Source: Steromphala cineraria (Eukaryota > Mollusca > Gastropoda > Trochida > Trochidae). Taken from it: a stretch of DNA of 64,000 nucleotides. The translations under genes were made by a program, and so were the position numbers. The stretch spans positions 60,396,239 through 60,460,238 of the forward strand of contig OU744723.1 of assembly GCA_916613615.1 (NCBI GenBank). The letters run 5' to 3'. The notes below the pieces were generated by a model. It worked only from the letters and a program-made list of their open reading frames with translations, was not told where the DNA came from and ran no database searches. Shown piece by piece: positions 47,650-61,500 of this stretch. Position 1 is the stretch's first letter, and every line of letters starts with the position of its first letter.

Positions 47650-48221
47650 GGATTGACTATTTAAGTTGGCGTGTCTCAGACATCTTTAATTTTCGTTTGA
47701 TTCTTAGCAAAAGACAGATATCACATGTTCAGTTACTCATTTCTAACACTTTAGATGTAAAATATGCTGGTTGGATACAATATCCATGTCTAGAAACTCT
47801 TAAAACGGAAAAACTTTCCTCCTAATACTGCAATGCCAAGGATTGAGTATTTCATGAGGGCATGTTTCAGACGTCTTTAATTTTGAGTTGATTCTTAGCA
47901 AAAGACAGAAATCACATGTTCAGTTACCCATTTCTAACACTTTAGATGTAAAATATGCTGGTTGGATACAATATCCATGTCTCGAAACTCTTAAAACGGA
48001 AAAACTTTCCTCCTAATACTGCAATGCCAAGGATTGACTATTTTAAGTGGGCGTGTCTCAGAGGTCTTTACTTTTCGTTTGATTCCTAGCAAACTACAGA
48101 TATCACATGATCAGTCACTCAATTCTAATACTTTAGATGTAAAATATGCTGGTTGGATACAATATCCATGTCTAGAAACTCATAAAACGGAAAAACTTTC
48201 CTCCTAATACTGCAATGCCAA
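47650..48221 (+). repeat. R2: 572-bp three-monomer deletion unit
   Basis: Monomers a, b/h hybrid, i. The hybrid (47840-48030) starts as b (GAGGGCATGTTTCAGACG) and ends as h (ATATCCATGTCTCGAAACTC then AAAACGG). This equals a 9-mer with six monomers deleted by in-register exchange. The same unit recurs at 55683 and 57975. Confidence 0.9.
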
Positions 48222-49941
48222 GGATTGACTATTTAAGTTGGCGTGTCTCAGACATCTTTAATTTTCGTTTGATTCTTAGCAAAAGACAGATATCACATGT
48301 TCAGTTACTCATTTCTAACACTTTAGATGTAAAATATGCTGGTTGGATACAATATCCATGTCTAGAAACTCTTAAAACGGAAAAACTTTCCTCCTAATAC
48401 TGCAATGCCAAGGATTGAGTATTTCATGAGGGCATGTTTCAGACGTCTTTAATTTTGAGTTGATTCTTAGCAAAAGACAGAAATCACATGTTCAGTTACC
48501 CATTTCTAACACTTTAGATGTAAAATATGCTGGTTGGATACAATACCTATGTCTCGAAACTCTTAAATCTGAAAAACTTTCCTCCTCATACTGCAATGCC
48601 AAGGATTGATTATTTTAAGTGGGCGTGTCTCAGATGTCTTTAATTTTCGTTTGATTCTTAGCAAAGGACAGATATCACATGTTCAGTCACTCATTTCTAA
48701 CACTTTAGATGTAAAATATGCTGGTTGGATACAATATCCATGTCTAGAAACTCTTCAAACGGAAAAACTTTCCTCCTAATACTGCAATGCCAAGGATTGA
48801 CTTTGTTAAGTGGGCGTGTCTCAGACGTCTTTAATTTTGAGTTGATTCTTAGCAAAAGACAGATATCACATGTTCTGTCACTCATTTCTAACACTTTAGA
48901 TGTAAAATATGCTGGTTGGATACAATATCCATGTCTAGAAACTCTTAAAACGGAAAAACTTTCCTCCTAATACTGCAATGCCAAGGATTGAGTATTTCAT
49001 GAGGGCGTATCTCAGAAGTCTTTAATTTTCGTTTGATTCCTAGCAAAAGACAGAAATCACATGTTCAGTTACTCATTTCTGACACTTTAAGTGTAAAATG
49101 TTTTAGTTAGTTACAACATATATGTCTCGAAACTCTTAAATCTGAAAAAAACTTTCATCCTGATACTGCAATGCCAAGGTTTGACTTTTTTAAGTGGGCC
49201 TGTCTCAGACGTCTTTAATGTTAATTTGATTCTTAGCAAAAGACAGATATCACATGTTCAGTCACTCATTTCTTACAGTTTAGATGAAAAATATGCTGGT
49301 TGGATACAATACCTATGTCTAGAAACTCTTGAACCTGAAAAAACATCCTCCTAATACTGCAATACCAAGGATTGAGTATTTCATGAGGGCATGTTTCAGA
49401 AGTCTTTAATTATGAGTTGATTCTTAGCAAAAGACAGAAATCACATGTTCAGTTACCCATTTCTAACACTTTAGATGTAAAATATGCTGGTTGGATACAA
49501 TACCTATGTCTCGAAACTCTTAAATCTGAAAAACTTTCCTCCTCATACTGCAATGCCAAGGATTGACTATTTTAAGTGGGCGTGTTTCAGATGTCTTTAA
49601 CTTTCGTTTAAGTGTAAGCAAAAGACAGATATCACATGTTCTGTCACTCATTTCTAACACTTTAGATGTAAAATATGCTGGTTGGATACAATATCCATGT
49701 CTCGAAACTCTTAAAACGGAAAAACTTTCCTCCTAATACTGCAATGCCAAGGATTGACTATTTTAAGTGGGCGTGTCTCAGAGGTCTTTACTTTTCGTTT
49801 GATTCCTAGCAAACTACAGATATCACATGATCAGTCACTCAATTCTAATACTTTAGATGTAAAATATGCTGGTTGGATACAATATCCATGTCTAGAAACT
49901 CATAAAACGGAAAAACTTTCCTCCTAATACTGCAATGCCAA
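48222..49941 (+). repeat. R2: 1720-bp nine-monomer HOR unit
   Basis: Complete a-to-i order, in the same phase as the other units. The next monomer (49942) is an older form of a with ATTTTAAGTTGG. Confidence 0.9.
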
Positions 49942-50526
49942 GGATTGACTATTTTAAGTTGGCGTGTCTCAGACGTCTTTAATTTTCGTTTGATTCTTAG
50001 CAAAAGACAGATATCACATGTTCAGTTACTCATTTCTAACACTTTAGATGTAAAATATGCTGGTTGGATACAATATCCATGTCTAGAAACTCTTAAAACG
50101 GAAAAACTTTCCTCCTAATACTGCAATGCCAAGGATTGAGTATTTCATGAGGGCATGTTTCAGACGTCTTTAATTTTGAGTTTAATTTTGAGTTGATTCT
50201 TAGCAAAAGACAGAAATCACATGTTCAGTTACCCATTTCTAACACTTTAGATGTAAAATATGCTGGTTGGATACAATACCTATGTCTCGAAACTCTTAAA
50301 TCTGAAAAACTTTCCTCCTCATACTGCAATGCCAAGGATTGACTATTTTAAGTGGGCGTGTCTCAGAGGTCTTTAACTTTCGTTTAAGTCTAAGCAAAAG
50401 ACAGATATCACATGTTCTGTCACTCATTTCTAACACTTTAGATGTAAAATATGCTGGTTGGATACAATATCCATGTCTCGAAACTCTTAAAACGGAAAAA
50501 CTTTCCTCCTAATACTGCAATGCCAA
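49942..50526 (+). repeat. R2: three monomers with a 12-bp internal duplication
   Basis: Monomer a (older form), monomer b with TTTAATTTTGAG duplicated in tandem at 50170-50193, and an h-type monomer with TCAGAGGTCTTTAACTTTCG. This segment leads into block J copy 2. Confidence 0.85.
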
Positions 50527-53200
50527 GGATTGACTATTTTAAGTGGGCGTGTCTCAGACGTCTTTAATTTTCATTTGATTCTTAGCAAAAGACAGATATC
50601 ACATGTTCTGTTACTCATTTCTAACACTTTAGATGTAAAATATGCTGGTTGGATACAATATCCATGTCTCGAAACTCTTAAAACGGAAAACTTTCCTCCT
50701 AATACTGCAATGCCAAGGATTGACTATTTTAAGTGGGCGTGTCTCAGACATCTTTAATTTTCGTTTGATTCTTAGCAAATGATAGATATCACATTTTCTG
50801 TCACTCATTTCTAACACTTTAGATGTAAAATATGCTGGTTGGATACAATATCCATGTCTCGAAACTCTTCAAACGGAAAAACTTTCCTCCTAATACTGCA
50901 ATGCCAAGGATTGACTTTGTTAAGTGGGCGTGTCTCAGACGTCTTTAATTTTGAGTTGATTCTTAGCAAAAGACAGATATCACATGTTCAGTCACTCATT
51001 TCTTGCAGTTTAGATGTAAAATATATTGGTTAGTTACAACATCAATGTAAAGCAACTCTTGAATGTGAAAAAACATCCTCCTAATACTGCAATACCAAGG
51101 ATTGAGTATTTCATGAGGGCATGTCACAGACGTCTTTAAGTTTGAGTTGATTCTTAGCAAAAGACAGAAATCACATGTTCAGTCACTCATTTCTGACACT
51201 TCAAGTGACAATATGCTGATTGGATACAATAGCCATGTCTCGACACTCTTAAATCTGAAAAAAAATCCTCCTAATACTGCAATGCCAAGGATTGACTATT
51301 TCATGAGGGCGTGTCTCAGACATCTTTAATTTTGAGTTGATTCTTAGCAAAAGACAGATATCACATGTTCTGTCACTCATTTCTAACACTTTAGATGTAA
51401 AATATGCTGGTTGGATACAATATCCATGTCTCGAAACTCTTAAAACGGAAAAACTTTCCTCCTAATACTGCAATGCCAAGGATTGACTATTTTAAGTGGG
51501 CGTGTCGCAGATGTCTTTACTTTTCGTTTGATTCCTAGCAAACTACAGATATCACATGATCAGTCACTCAATTCTAATACTTTAGATGTAAAATATGCTG
51601 GTTGGATACAATATCCATGTCTAGAAATTCATAAAACGGAAAAACTTTCCTCCTAATACTGCAATGCCAAGGATTGACTATTTTAAGTTGGCGTGTCTCA
51701 GACGTCTTTAATTTTCGTTTGATTCTTAGCAAAAGACAGATATCACATGTTCAGTTACTCATTTCTAACACTTTAGATGTAAAATATGCTGGTTGGATAC
51801 AATATCCATATCTAGAAACTCTTAAAACGGAAAAACTTTCCTCCTAATACTGCAATGCCAAGGATTGAGTATTTCATGAGGGCATGCTTCAGACATCTTT
51901 AATTTTTAGTTGATTCTTAGCAAAAGACAGAAATCACATGTTCAGTTACCCATTTCTAACACTTTAGATGTAAAATATGCTGGTTGGATACAATACCTAT
52001 GTCTCGAAACTCTTAAATCTGAAAAACTTTCCTCCTCATACTGCAATGCCAAGGATTGACTATTTTAAGTGGGCGTGTCTCAGATGTCTTTAATTTTCGT
52101 TTGATTCTTAGCAAAAGACAGATATCACATGTTCAGTCACTCATTTCTAACACTTTAGATGTAAAATATGCTGGTTGGATACAATATCCATGTCTAGAAA
52201 CTCTTCAAACGGAAAAACTTTCCTCCTAATACTGCAATGCCAAGGATTGACTTTGTTAAGTGGGCGTGTCTCAGACGTCTTTAATTTTGAGTTGATTCTT
52301 AGCAAAAGACAGATATCACATGTTCTGTCACTCATTTCTAACACTTTAGATGTAAAATATGCTGGTTGGATACAATATCCATGTCTAGAAACTCTTAAAA
52401 CGGAAAAACTTTCCTCCTAATACTGCAATGCCAAGGATTGAGTATTTCATGAGGGCGTGTCTCAGAAGTCTTTAATTTTCGTTTGATTCCTAGCAAAAGA
52501 CAGAAATCACATGTTCAGTTACTCATTTCTGACACTTTAAGTGTAAAATGTTTTAGTTAGTTACAACATATATGTCTCGAAACTCTTAAATCTGAAAAAA
52601 ACTTTCATCCTGATACTGCAATGCCAAGGTTTGACTTTTTTAAGTGGGCCTGTCTCAGACGTCTTTAATGTTAATTTGATTCTTAGCAAAAGACAGATAT
52701 CACATGTTCAGTCACTCATTTCTTACAGTTTAGATGAAAAATATGCTGGTTGGATACAATACCTATGTCTAGAAACTCTTGAACCTGAAAAAACATCCTC
52801 CTAATACTGCAATACCAAGGATTGAGTATTTCATGAGGGCATGTTTCAGACGTCTTTAATTTTGAGTTGATTCTTAGCAAAAGACAGAAATCACATGTTC
52901 AGTTACCCATTTCTAACACTTTAGATGTAAAATATGCTGGTTGGATACAATACCTATGTCTCGAAACTCTTAAATCTGAAAAACTTTCCTCCTCATACTG
53001 CAATGCCAAGGATTGACTATTTTAAGTGGGCGTGTCTCAGAGGTCTTTAACTTTCGTTTAAGTCTAAGCAAAAGACAGATATCACATGTTCTGTCACTCA
53101 TTTCTAACACTTTAGATGTAAAATATGCTGGTTGGATACAATATCCATGTCTCGAAACTCTTAAAACGGAAAAACTTTCCTCCTAATACTGCAATGCCAA
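50527..53200 (+). repeat. R2: 2674-bp segment starting with block J copy 2
   Basis: Repeats 39625-42113 at a distance of 10,902 bp (J block 50527-51479, then i, a, b, c, d, e, f, g), followed by an h-type monomer at about 53016-53200. Small differences, such as TTGCAGTTTAG at 51003 against TTACAGTTTAG at 40101, argue for a real duplication rather than an assembly copy. Confidence 0.85.
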
Positions 53201-54153
53201 GGATTGACTATTTTAAGTGGGCGTGTCTCAGACGTCTTTAATTTTCATTTGATTCTTAGCAAAAGACAGATATCACATGTTCTGTTACTCATTTCTAACA
53301 CTTTAGATGTAAAATATGCTGGTTGGATACAATATCCATGTCTCGAAACTCTTAAAACGGAAAACTTTCCTCCTAATACTGCAATGCCAAGGATTGACTA
53401 TTTTAAGTGGGCGTGTCTCAGACATCTTTAATTTTCGTTTGATTCTTAGCAAATGATAGATATCACATTTTCTGTCACTCATTTCTAACACTTTAGATGT
53501 AAAATATGCTGGTTGGATACAATATCCATGTCTCGAAACTCTTCAAACGGAAAAACTTTCCTCCTAATACTGCAATGCCAAGGATTGACTTTGTTAAGTG
53601 GGCGTGTCTCAGACGTCTTTAATTTTGAGTTGATTCTTAGCAAAAGACAGATATCACATGTTCAGTCACTCATTTCTTACAGTTTAGATGTAAAATATAT
53701 TGGTTAGTTACAACATCAATGTAAAGCAACTCTTGAATGTGAAAAAACATCCTCCTAATACTGCAATACCAAGGATTGAGTATTTCATGAGGGCATGTCA
53801 CAGACGTCTTTAAGTTTGAGTTGATTCTTAGCAAAAGACAGATATCACATGTTCAGTCACTCATTTCTGACACTTCAAGTGACAATATGCTGATTGGATA
53901 CAATAGCCATGTCTCGACACTCTTAAATCTGAAAAAAAATCCTCCTAATACTGCAATGCCAAGGATTGACTATTTCATGAGGGCGTGTCTCAGACATCTT
54001 TAATTTTGAGTTGATTCTTAGCAAAAGACAGATATCACATGTTCTGTCACTCATTTCTAACACTTTAGATGTAAAATATGCTGGTTGGATACAATATCCA
54101 TGTCTCGAAACTCTTAAAACGGAAAAACTTTCCTCCTAATACTGCAATGCCAA
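53201..54153 (+). repeat. R2 five-monomer block J, copy 3
   Basis: Lies 2674 bp after copy 2. The five J monomers are followed by a standard i monomer (CAGAGGTCTTTAC) rather than the TCGCAGATG variant that follows copies 1 and 2, so an exchange junction lies near 54154. Confidence 0.85.
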
Positions 54154-55682
54154 GGATTGACTATTTTAAGTGGGCGTGTCTCAGAGGTCTTTACTTTTCG
54201 TTTGATTCCTAGCAAACTACAGATATCACATGATCAGTCACTCAATTCTAATACTTTAGATGTAAAATATGCTGGTTGGATACAATATCCATGTCTAGAA
54301 ACTCATAAAACGGAAAAACTTTCCTCCTAATACTGCAATGCCAAGGATTGACTATTTAAGTTGGCGTGTCTCAGACATCTTTAATTTTCGTTTGATTCTT
54401 AGCAAAAGACAGATATCACATGTTCAGTTACTCATTTCTAACACTTTAGATGTAAAATATGCTGGTTGGATACAATATCCATGTCTAGAAACTCTTAAAA
54501 CGGAAAAACTTTCCTCCTAATACTGCAATGCCAAGGATTGAGTATTTCATGAGGGCATGTTTCAGACGTCTTTAATTTTGAGTTGATTCTTAGCAAAAGA
54601 CAGAAATCACATGTTCAGTTACCCATTTCTAACACTTTAGATGTAAAATATGCTGGTTGGATACAATACCTATGTCTCGAAACTCTTAAATCTGAAAAAC
54701 TTTCCTCCTCATACTGCAATGCCAAGGATTGACTATTTTAAGTGGGCGTGTCTCAGATGTCTTTAATTTTCGTTTGATTCTTAGCAAAAGACAGATATCA
54801 CATGTTCAGTCACTCATTTCTAACACTTTAGATGTAAAATATGCTGGTTGGATACAATATCCATGTCTAGAAACTCTTCAAACGGAAAAACTTTCCTCCT
54901 AATACTGCAATGCCAAGGATTGACTTTGTTAAGTGGGCGTGTCTCAGACGTCTTTAATTTTGAGTTGATTCTTAGCAAAAGACAGATATCACATGTTCTG
55001 TCACTCATTTCTAACACTTTAGATGTAAAATATGCTGGTTGGATACAATATCCATGTCTAGAAACTCTTAAAACGGAAAAACTTTCCTCCTAATACTGCA
55101 ATGCCAAGGATTGAGTATTTCATGAGGGCGTATCTCAGAAGTCTTTAATTTTCGTTTGATTCCTAGCAAAAGACAGATATCACATGTTCAGTTACTCATT
55201 TCTGACACTTTAAGTGTAAAATGTTTTAGTTAGTTACAACATATATGTCTCGAAACTCTTAAATCTGAAAAAAACTTTCATCCTGATACTGCAATGCCAA
55301 GGTTTGACTTTTTTAAGTGGGCCTGTCTCAGACGTTTTTAATGTTAATTTGATTCTTAGCAAAAGACAGATATCACATGTTCTGTCACTCATTTCTAACA
55401 CTTTAGATGTAAAATATGCTGGTTGGATACAATATCCATGTCTCGAAACTCTTAAAACGGAAAAACTTTCCTCCTAATACTGCAATGCCAAGGATTGACT
55501 ATTTTAAGTGGGCGTGTCTCAGAGGTCTTTACTTTTCGTTTGATTCCTAGCAAACTACAGATATCACATGATCAGTCACTCAATTCTAATACTTTAGATG
55601 TAAAATATGCTGGTTGGATACAATATCCATGTCTAGAAACTCATAAAACGGAAAAACTTTCCTCCTAATACTGCAATGCCAA
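54154..55682 (+). repeat. R2: i monomer plus 7-monomer HOR derivative
   Basis: One i monomer, then a unit of 1338 bp from 54345 with order a-b-c-d-e-(f/h hybrid)-i. The hybrid at 55301-55491 begins TTTTTTAAGTGGGCCTG (f) and ends with the h-type ATCCATGTCTCGAAACTC. Two monomers were lost. Confidence 0.85.
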
Positions 55683-56254
55683 GGATTGACTATTTAAGTT
55701 GGCGTGTCTCAGACATCTTTAATTTTCGTTTGATTCTTAGCAAAAGACAGATATCACATGTTCAGTTACTCATTTCTAACACTTTAGATGTAAAATATGC
55801 TGGTTGGATACAATATCCATGTCTAGAAACTCTTAAAACGGAAAAACTTTCCTCCTAATACTGCAATGCCAAGGATTGAGTATTTCATGAGGGCATGTTT
55901 CAGACGTCTTTAATTTTGAGTTGATTCTTAGCAAAAGACAGAAATCACATGTTCAGTTACCCATTTCTAACACTTTAGATGTAAAATATGCTGGTTGGAT
56001 ACAATATCCATGTCTCGAAACTCTTAAAACGGAAAAACTTTCCTCCTAATACTGCAATGCCAAGGATTGACTATTTTAAGTGGGCGTGTCTCAGAGGTCT
56101 TTACTTTTCGTTTGATTCCTAGCAAACTACAGATATCACATGATCAGTCACTCAATTCTAATACTTTAGATGTAAAATATGCTGGTTGGATACAATATCC
56201 ATGTCTAGAAACTCATAAAACGGAAAAACTTTCCTCCTAATACTGCAATGCCAA
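55683..56254 (+). repeat. R2: 572-bp three-monomer deletion unit, second copy
   Basis: a, b/h hybrid (55873-56063), i. It has the same hybrid structure as at 47840-48030. Confidence 0.9.
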
Positions 56255-57974
56255 GGATTGACTATTTAAGTTGGCGTGTCTCAGACATCTTTAATTTTCG
56301 TTTGATTCTTAGCAAAAGACAGATATCACATGTTCAGTTACTCATTTCTAACACTTTAGATGTAAAATATGCTGGTTGGATACAATATCCATGTCTAGAA
56401 ACTCTTAAAACGGAAAAACTTTCCTCCTAATACTGCAATGCCAAGGATTGAGTATTTCATGAGGGCATGTTTCAGACGTCTTTAATTTTGAGTTGATTCT
56501 TAGCAAAAGACAGAAATCACATGTTCAGTTACCCATTTCTAACACTTTAGATGTAAAATATGCTGGTTGGATACAATACCTATGTCTCGAAACTCTTAAA
56601 TCTGAAAAACTTTCCTCCTCATACTGCAATGCCAAGGATTGACTATTTTAAGTGGGCGTGTCTCAGATGTCTTTAATTTTCGTTTGATTCTTAGCAAAAG
56701 ACAGATATCACATGTTCAGTCACTCATTTCTAACACTTTAGATGTAAAATATGCTGGTTGGATACAATATCCATGTCTAGAAACTCTTCAAACGGAAAAA
56801 CTTTCCTCCTAATACTGCAATGCCAAGGATTGACTTTGTTAAGTGGGCGTGTCTCAGACGTCTTTAATTTTGAGTTGATTCTTAGCAAAAGACAGATATC
56901 ACATGTTCTGTCACTCATTTCTAACACTTTAGATGTAAAATATGCTGGTTGGATACAATATCCATGTCTAGAAACTCTTAAAACGGAAAAACTTTCCTCC
57001 TAATACTGCAATGCCAAGGATTGAGTATTTCATGAGGGCGTATCTCAGAAGTCTTTAATTTTCGTTTGATTCCTAGCAAAAGACAGAAATCACATGGTCA
57101 GTTACTCATTTCTGACACTTTAAGTGTAAAATGTTTTAGTTAGTTACAACATATATGTCTCGAAACTCTTAAATCTGAAAAAAACTTTCATCCTGATACT
57201 GCAATGCCAAGGTTTGACTTTTTTAAGTGGGCCTGTCTCAGACGTCTTTAATGTTAATTTGATTCTTAGCAAAAGACAGATATCACATGTTCAGTCACTC
57301 ATTTCTTACAGTTTAGATGAAAAATATGCTGGTTGGATACAATACCTATGTCTAGAAACTCTTGAACCTGAAAAAACATCCTCCTAATACTGCAATACCA
57401 AGGATTGAGTATTTCATGAGGGCATGTTTCAGAAGTCTTTAATTATGAGTTGATTCTTAGCAAAAGACAGAAATCACATGTTCAGTTACCCATTTCTAAC
57501 ACTTTAGATGTAAAATATGCTGGTTGGATACAATACCTATGTCTCGAAACTCTTAAATCTGAAAAACTTTCCTCCTCATACTGCAATGCCAAGGATTGAC
57601 TATTTTAAGTGGGCGTGTTTCAGACGTCTTTAACTTTCGTTTAAGTGTAAGCAAAAGACAGATATCACATGTTCTGTCACTCATTTCTAACACTTTAGAT
57701 GTAAAATATGCTGGTTGGATACAATATCCATGTCTCGAAACTCTTAAAACGGAAAAACTTTCCTCCTAATACTGCAATGCCAAGGATTGACTATTTTAAG
57801 TGGGCGTGTCTCAGAGGTCTTTACTTTTCGTTTGATTCCTAGCAAACTACAGATATCACATGATCAGTCACTCAATTCTAATACTTTAGATGTAAAATAT
57901 GCTGGTTGGATACAATATCCATGTCTAGAAACTCATAAAACGGAAAAACTTTCCTCCTAATACTGCAATGCCAA
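56255..57974 (+). repeat. R2: 1720-bp nine-monomer HOR unit
   Basis: Complete a-to-i. Together with the preceding 572-bp unit it makes a 2292-bp (12-monomer) block that repeats at 57975-60266. Confidence 0.9.
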
Positions 57975-58546
57975 GGATTGACTATTTAAGTTGGCGTGTC
58001 TCAGACATCTTTAATTTTCGTTTGATTCTTAGCAAAAGACAGATATCACATGTTCAGTTACTCATTTCTAACACTTTAGATGTAAAATATGCTGGTTGGA
58101 TACAATATCCATGTCTAGAAACTCTTAAAACGGAAAAACTTTCCTCCTAATACTGCAATGCCAAGGATTGAGTATTTCATGAGGGCATGTTTCAGACGTC
58201 TTTAATTTTGAGTTGATTCTTAGCAAAAGACAGAAATCACATGTTCAGTTACCCATTTCTAACACTTTAGATGTAAAATATGCTGGTTGGATACAATATC
58301 CATGTCTCGAAACTCTTAAAACGGAAAAACTTTCCTCCTAATACTGCAATGCCAAGGATTGACTATTTTAAGTGGGCGTGTCTCAGAGGTCTTTACTTTT
58401 CGTTTGATTCCTAGCAAACTACAGATATCACATGATCAGTCACTCAATTCTAATACTTTAGATGTAAAATATGCTGGTTGGATACAATATCCATGTCTGG
58501 AAACTCATAAAACGGAAAAACTTTCCTCCTAATACTGCAATGCCAA
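57975..58546 (+). repeat. R2: 572-bp three-monomer deletion unit, third copy
   Basis: a, b/h hybrid (58165-58355), i. It carries a private change, CATGTCTGGAAACTC, near 58493. Confidence 0.9.
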
Positions 58547-61500
58547 GGATTGACTATTTAAGTGGGCGTGTCTCAGACATCTTTAATTTTCGTTTGATTC
58601 TTAGCAAAAGACAGATATCACATGTTCAGTTACTCATTTCTAACACTTTAGATGTAAAATATGCTGGTTGGATACAATATCCATGTCTAGAAACTCTTAA
58701 AACGGAAAAACTTTCCTCCTAATACTGCAATGCCAAGGATTGAGTATTTCATGAGGGCATGTTTCAGACGTCTTTAATTTTGAGTTGATTCTTAGCAAAA
58801 GACAGAAATCACATGTTCAGTTACCCATTTCTAACACTTTAGATGTAAAATATGCTGGTTGGATACAATACCTATGTCTCGAAACTCTTAAATCTGAAAA
58901 ACTTTCCTCCTCATACTGCAATGCCAAGGATTGATTATTTTAAGTGGGCGTGTCTCAGATGTCTTTAATTTTCGTTTGATTCTTAGCAAAAGACAGATAT
59001 CACATGTTCAGTCACTCATTTCTAACACTTTAGATGTAAAATATGCTGGTTGGATACAATATCCATGTCTAGAAACTCTTCAAACGGAAAAACTTTCCTC
59101 CTAATACTGCAATGCCAAGGATTGACTTTGTTAAGTGGGCGTGTCTCAGACGTCTTTAATTTTGAGTTGATTCTTAGCAAAAGACAGATATCACATGTTC
59201 TGTCACTCATTTCTAACACTTTAGATGTAAAATATGCTGGTTGGATACAATATCCATGTCTAGAAACTCTTAAAACGGAAAAACTTTCCTCCTAATACTG
59301 CAATGCCAAGGATTGAGTATTTCATGAGGGCGTATCTCAGAAGTCTTTAATTTTCGTTTGATTCCTAGCAAAAGACAGAAATCACATGTTCAGTTACTCA
59401 TTTCTGACACTTTAAGTGTAAAATGTTTTAGTTAGTTACAACATATATGTCTCGAAACTCTTAAATCTGAAAAAAACTTTCATCCTGATACTGCAATGCC
59501 AAGGTTTGACTTTTTTAAGTGGGCCTGTCTCAGACGTCTTTAATGTTAATTTGATTCTTAGCAAAAGACAGATATCACATGTTCAGTCACTCATTTCTTA
59601 CAGTTTAGATGAAAAATATGCTGGTTGGATACAATACCTATGTCTAGAAACTCTTGAACCTGAAAAAACATCCTCCTAATACTGCAATACCAAGGATTGA
59701 GTATTTCATGAGGGCATGTTTCAGAAGTCTTTAATTATGAGTTGATTCTTAGCAAAAGACAGAAATCACATGTTCAGTTACCCATTTCTAACACTTTAGA
59801 TGTAAAATATGCTGGTTGGATACAATACCTATGTCTCGAAACTCTTAAATCTGAAAAACTTTCCTCCTCATACTGCAATGCCAAGGATTGACTATTTTAA
59901 GTGGGCGTGTTTCAGACGTCTTTAACTTTCGTTTAAGTGTAAGCAAAAGACAGATATCACATGTTCTGTCACTCATTTCTAACACTTTAGATGTAAAATA
60001 TGCTGGTTGGATACAATATCCATGTCTCGAAACTCTTAAAACGGAAAAACTTTCCTCCTAATACTGCAATGCCAAGGATTGACTATTTTAAGTGGGCGTG
60101 TCTCAGAGGTCTTTACTTTTCGTTTGATTCCTAGCAAACTACAGATATCACATGATCAGTCACTCAATTCTAATACTTTAGATGTAAAATATGCTGGTTG
60201 GATACAATATCCATGTCTAGAAACTCATAAAACGGAAAAACTTTCCACCTAATACTGCAATGCCAAGGATTGACTATTTAAGTTGGCGTGTCTCAGACAT
60301 CTTTAATTTTCGTTTGATTCTTAGCAAAAGACAGATATCCCATGTTCAGTTACTCATTTCTAACACTTTAGATGTAAAATATGCTGGTTGGATACAATAT
60401 CCATGTCTAGAAACTCTTAAAACGGAAAAACTTTCCTCCTAATACTGCAATGCCAAGGATTGAGTATTTCATGAGGGCATGTTTCAGACGTCTTTAATTT
60501 TGAGTTGATTCTTAGCAAAAGACAGAAATCACATGTTCAGTTACCCATTTCTAACACTTTAGATGTAAAATATGCTGGTTGGATACAATACCTATGTCTC
60601 GAAACTCTTAAATCTGAAAAACTTTCCTCCTCATACTGCAATGCCAAGGATTGACTATTTTAAGTGGGCGTGTCTCAGATGTCTTTAATTTTCGTTTGAT
60701 TCTTAGCAAAAGACAGATATCACATGTTCAGTCACTCATTTCTAACACTTTAGATGTAAAATATGCTGGTTGGATACAATATCCATGTCTAGAAACTCTT
60801 CAAACGGAAAAACTTTCCTCCTAATACTGCAATGCCAAGGATTGACTTTGTTAAGTGGGCGTGTCTCAGACGTCTTTAATTTTGAGTTGATTCTTAGCAA
60901 AAGACAGATATCACATGTTCTGTCACTCATTTCTAACACTTTAGATGTAAAATATGCTGGTTGGATACAATATCCATGTCTAGAAACTCTTAAAACGGAA
61001 AAACTTTCCTCCTAATACTGCAATGCCAAGGATTGAGTATTTCATGAGGGCGTATCTCAGAAGTCTTTAATTTTCGTTTGATTCCTAGCAAAAGACAGAA
61101 ATCACATGTTCAGTTACTCATTTCTGACACTTTAAGTGTAAAATGTTTTAGTTAGTTACAACATATATGTCTCGAAACTCTTAAATCTGAAAAAAACTTT
61201 CATCCTGATACTGCAATGCCAAGGTTTGACTTTTTTAAGTGGGCCTGTCTCAGACGTCTTTAATGTTAATTTGATTCTTAGCAAAAGACAGATATCACAT
61301 GTTCAGTCACTCATTTCTTACAGTTTAGATGAAAAATATGCTGGTTGGATACAATACCTATGTCTAGAAACTCTTGAACCTGAAAAAACATCCTCCTAAT
61401 ACTGCAATACCAAGGATTGAGTATTTCATGAGGGCATGTTTCAGAAGTCTTTAATTATGAGTTGATTCTTAGCAAAAGACAGAAATCACATGTTCAGTTA

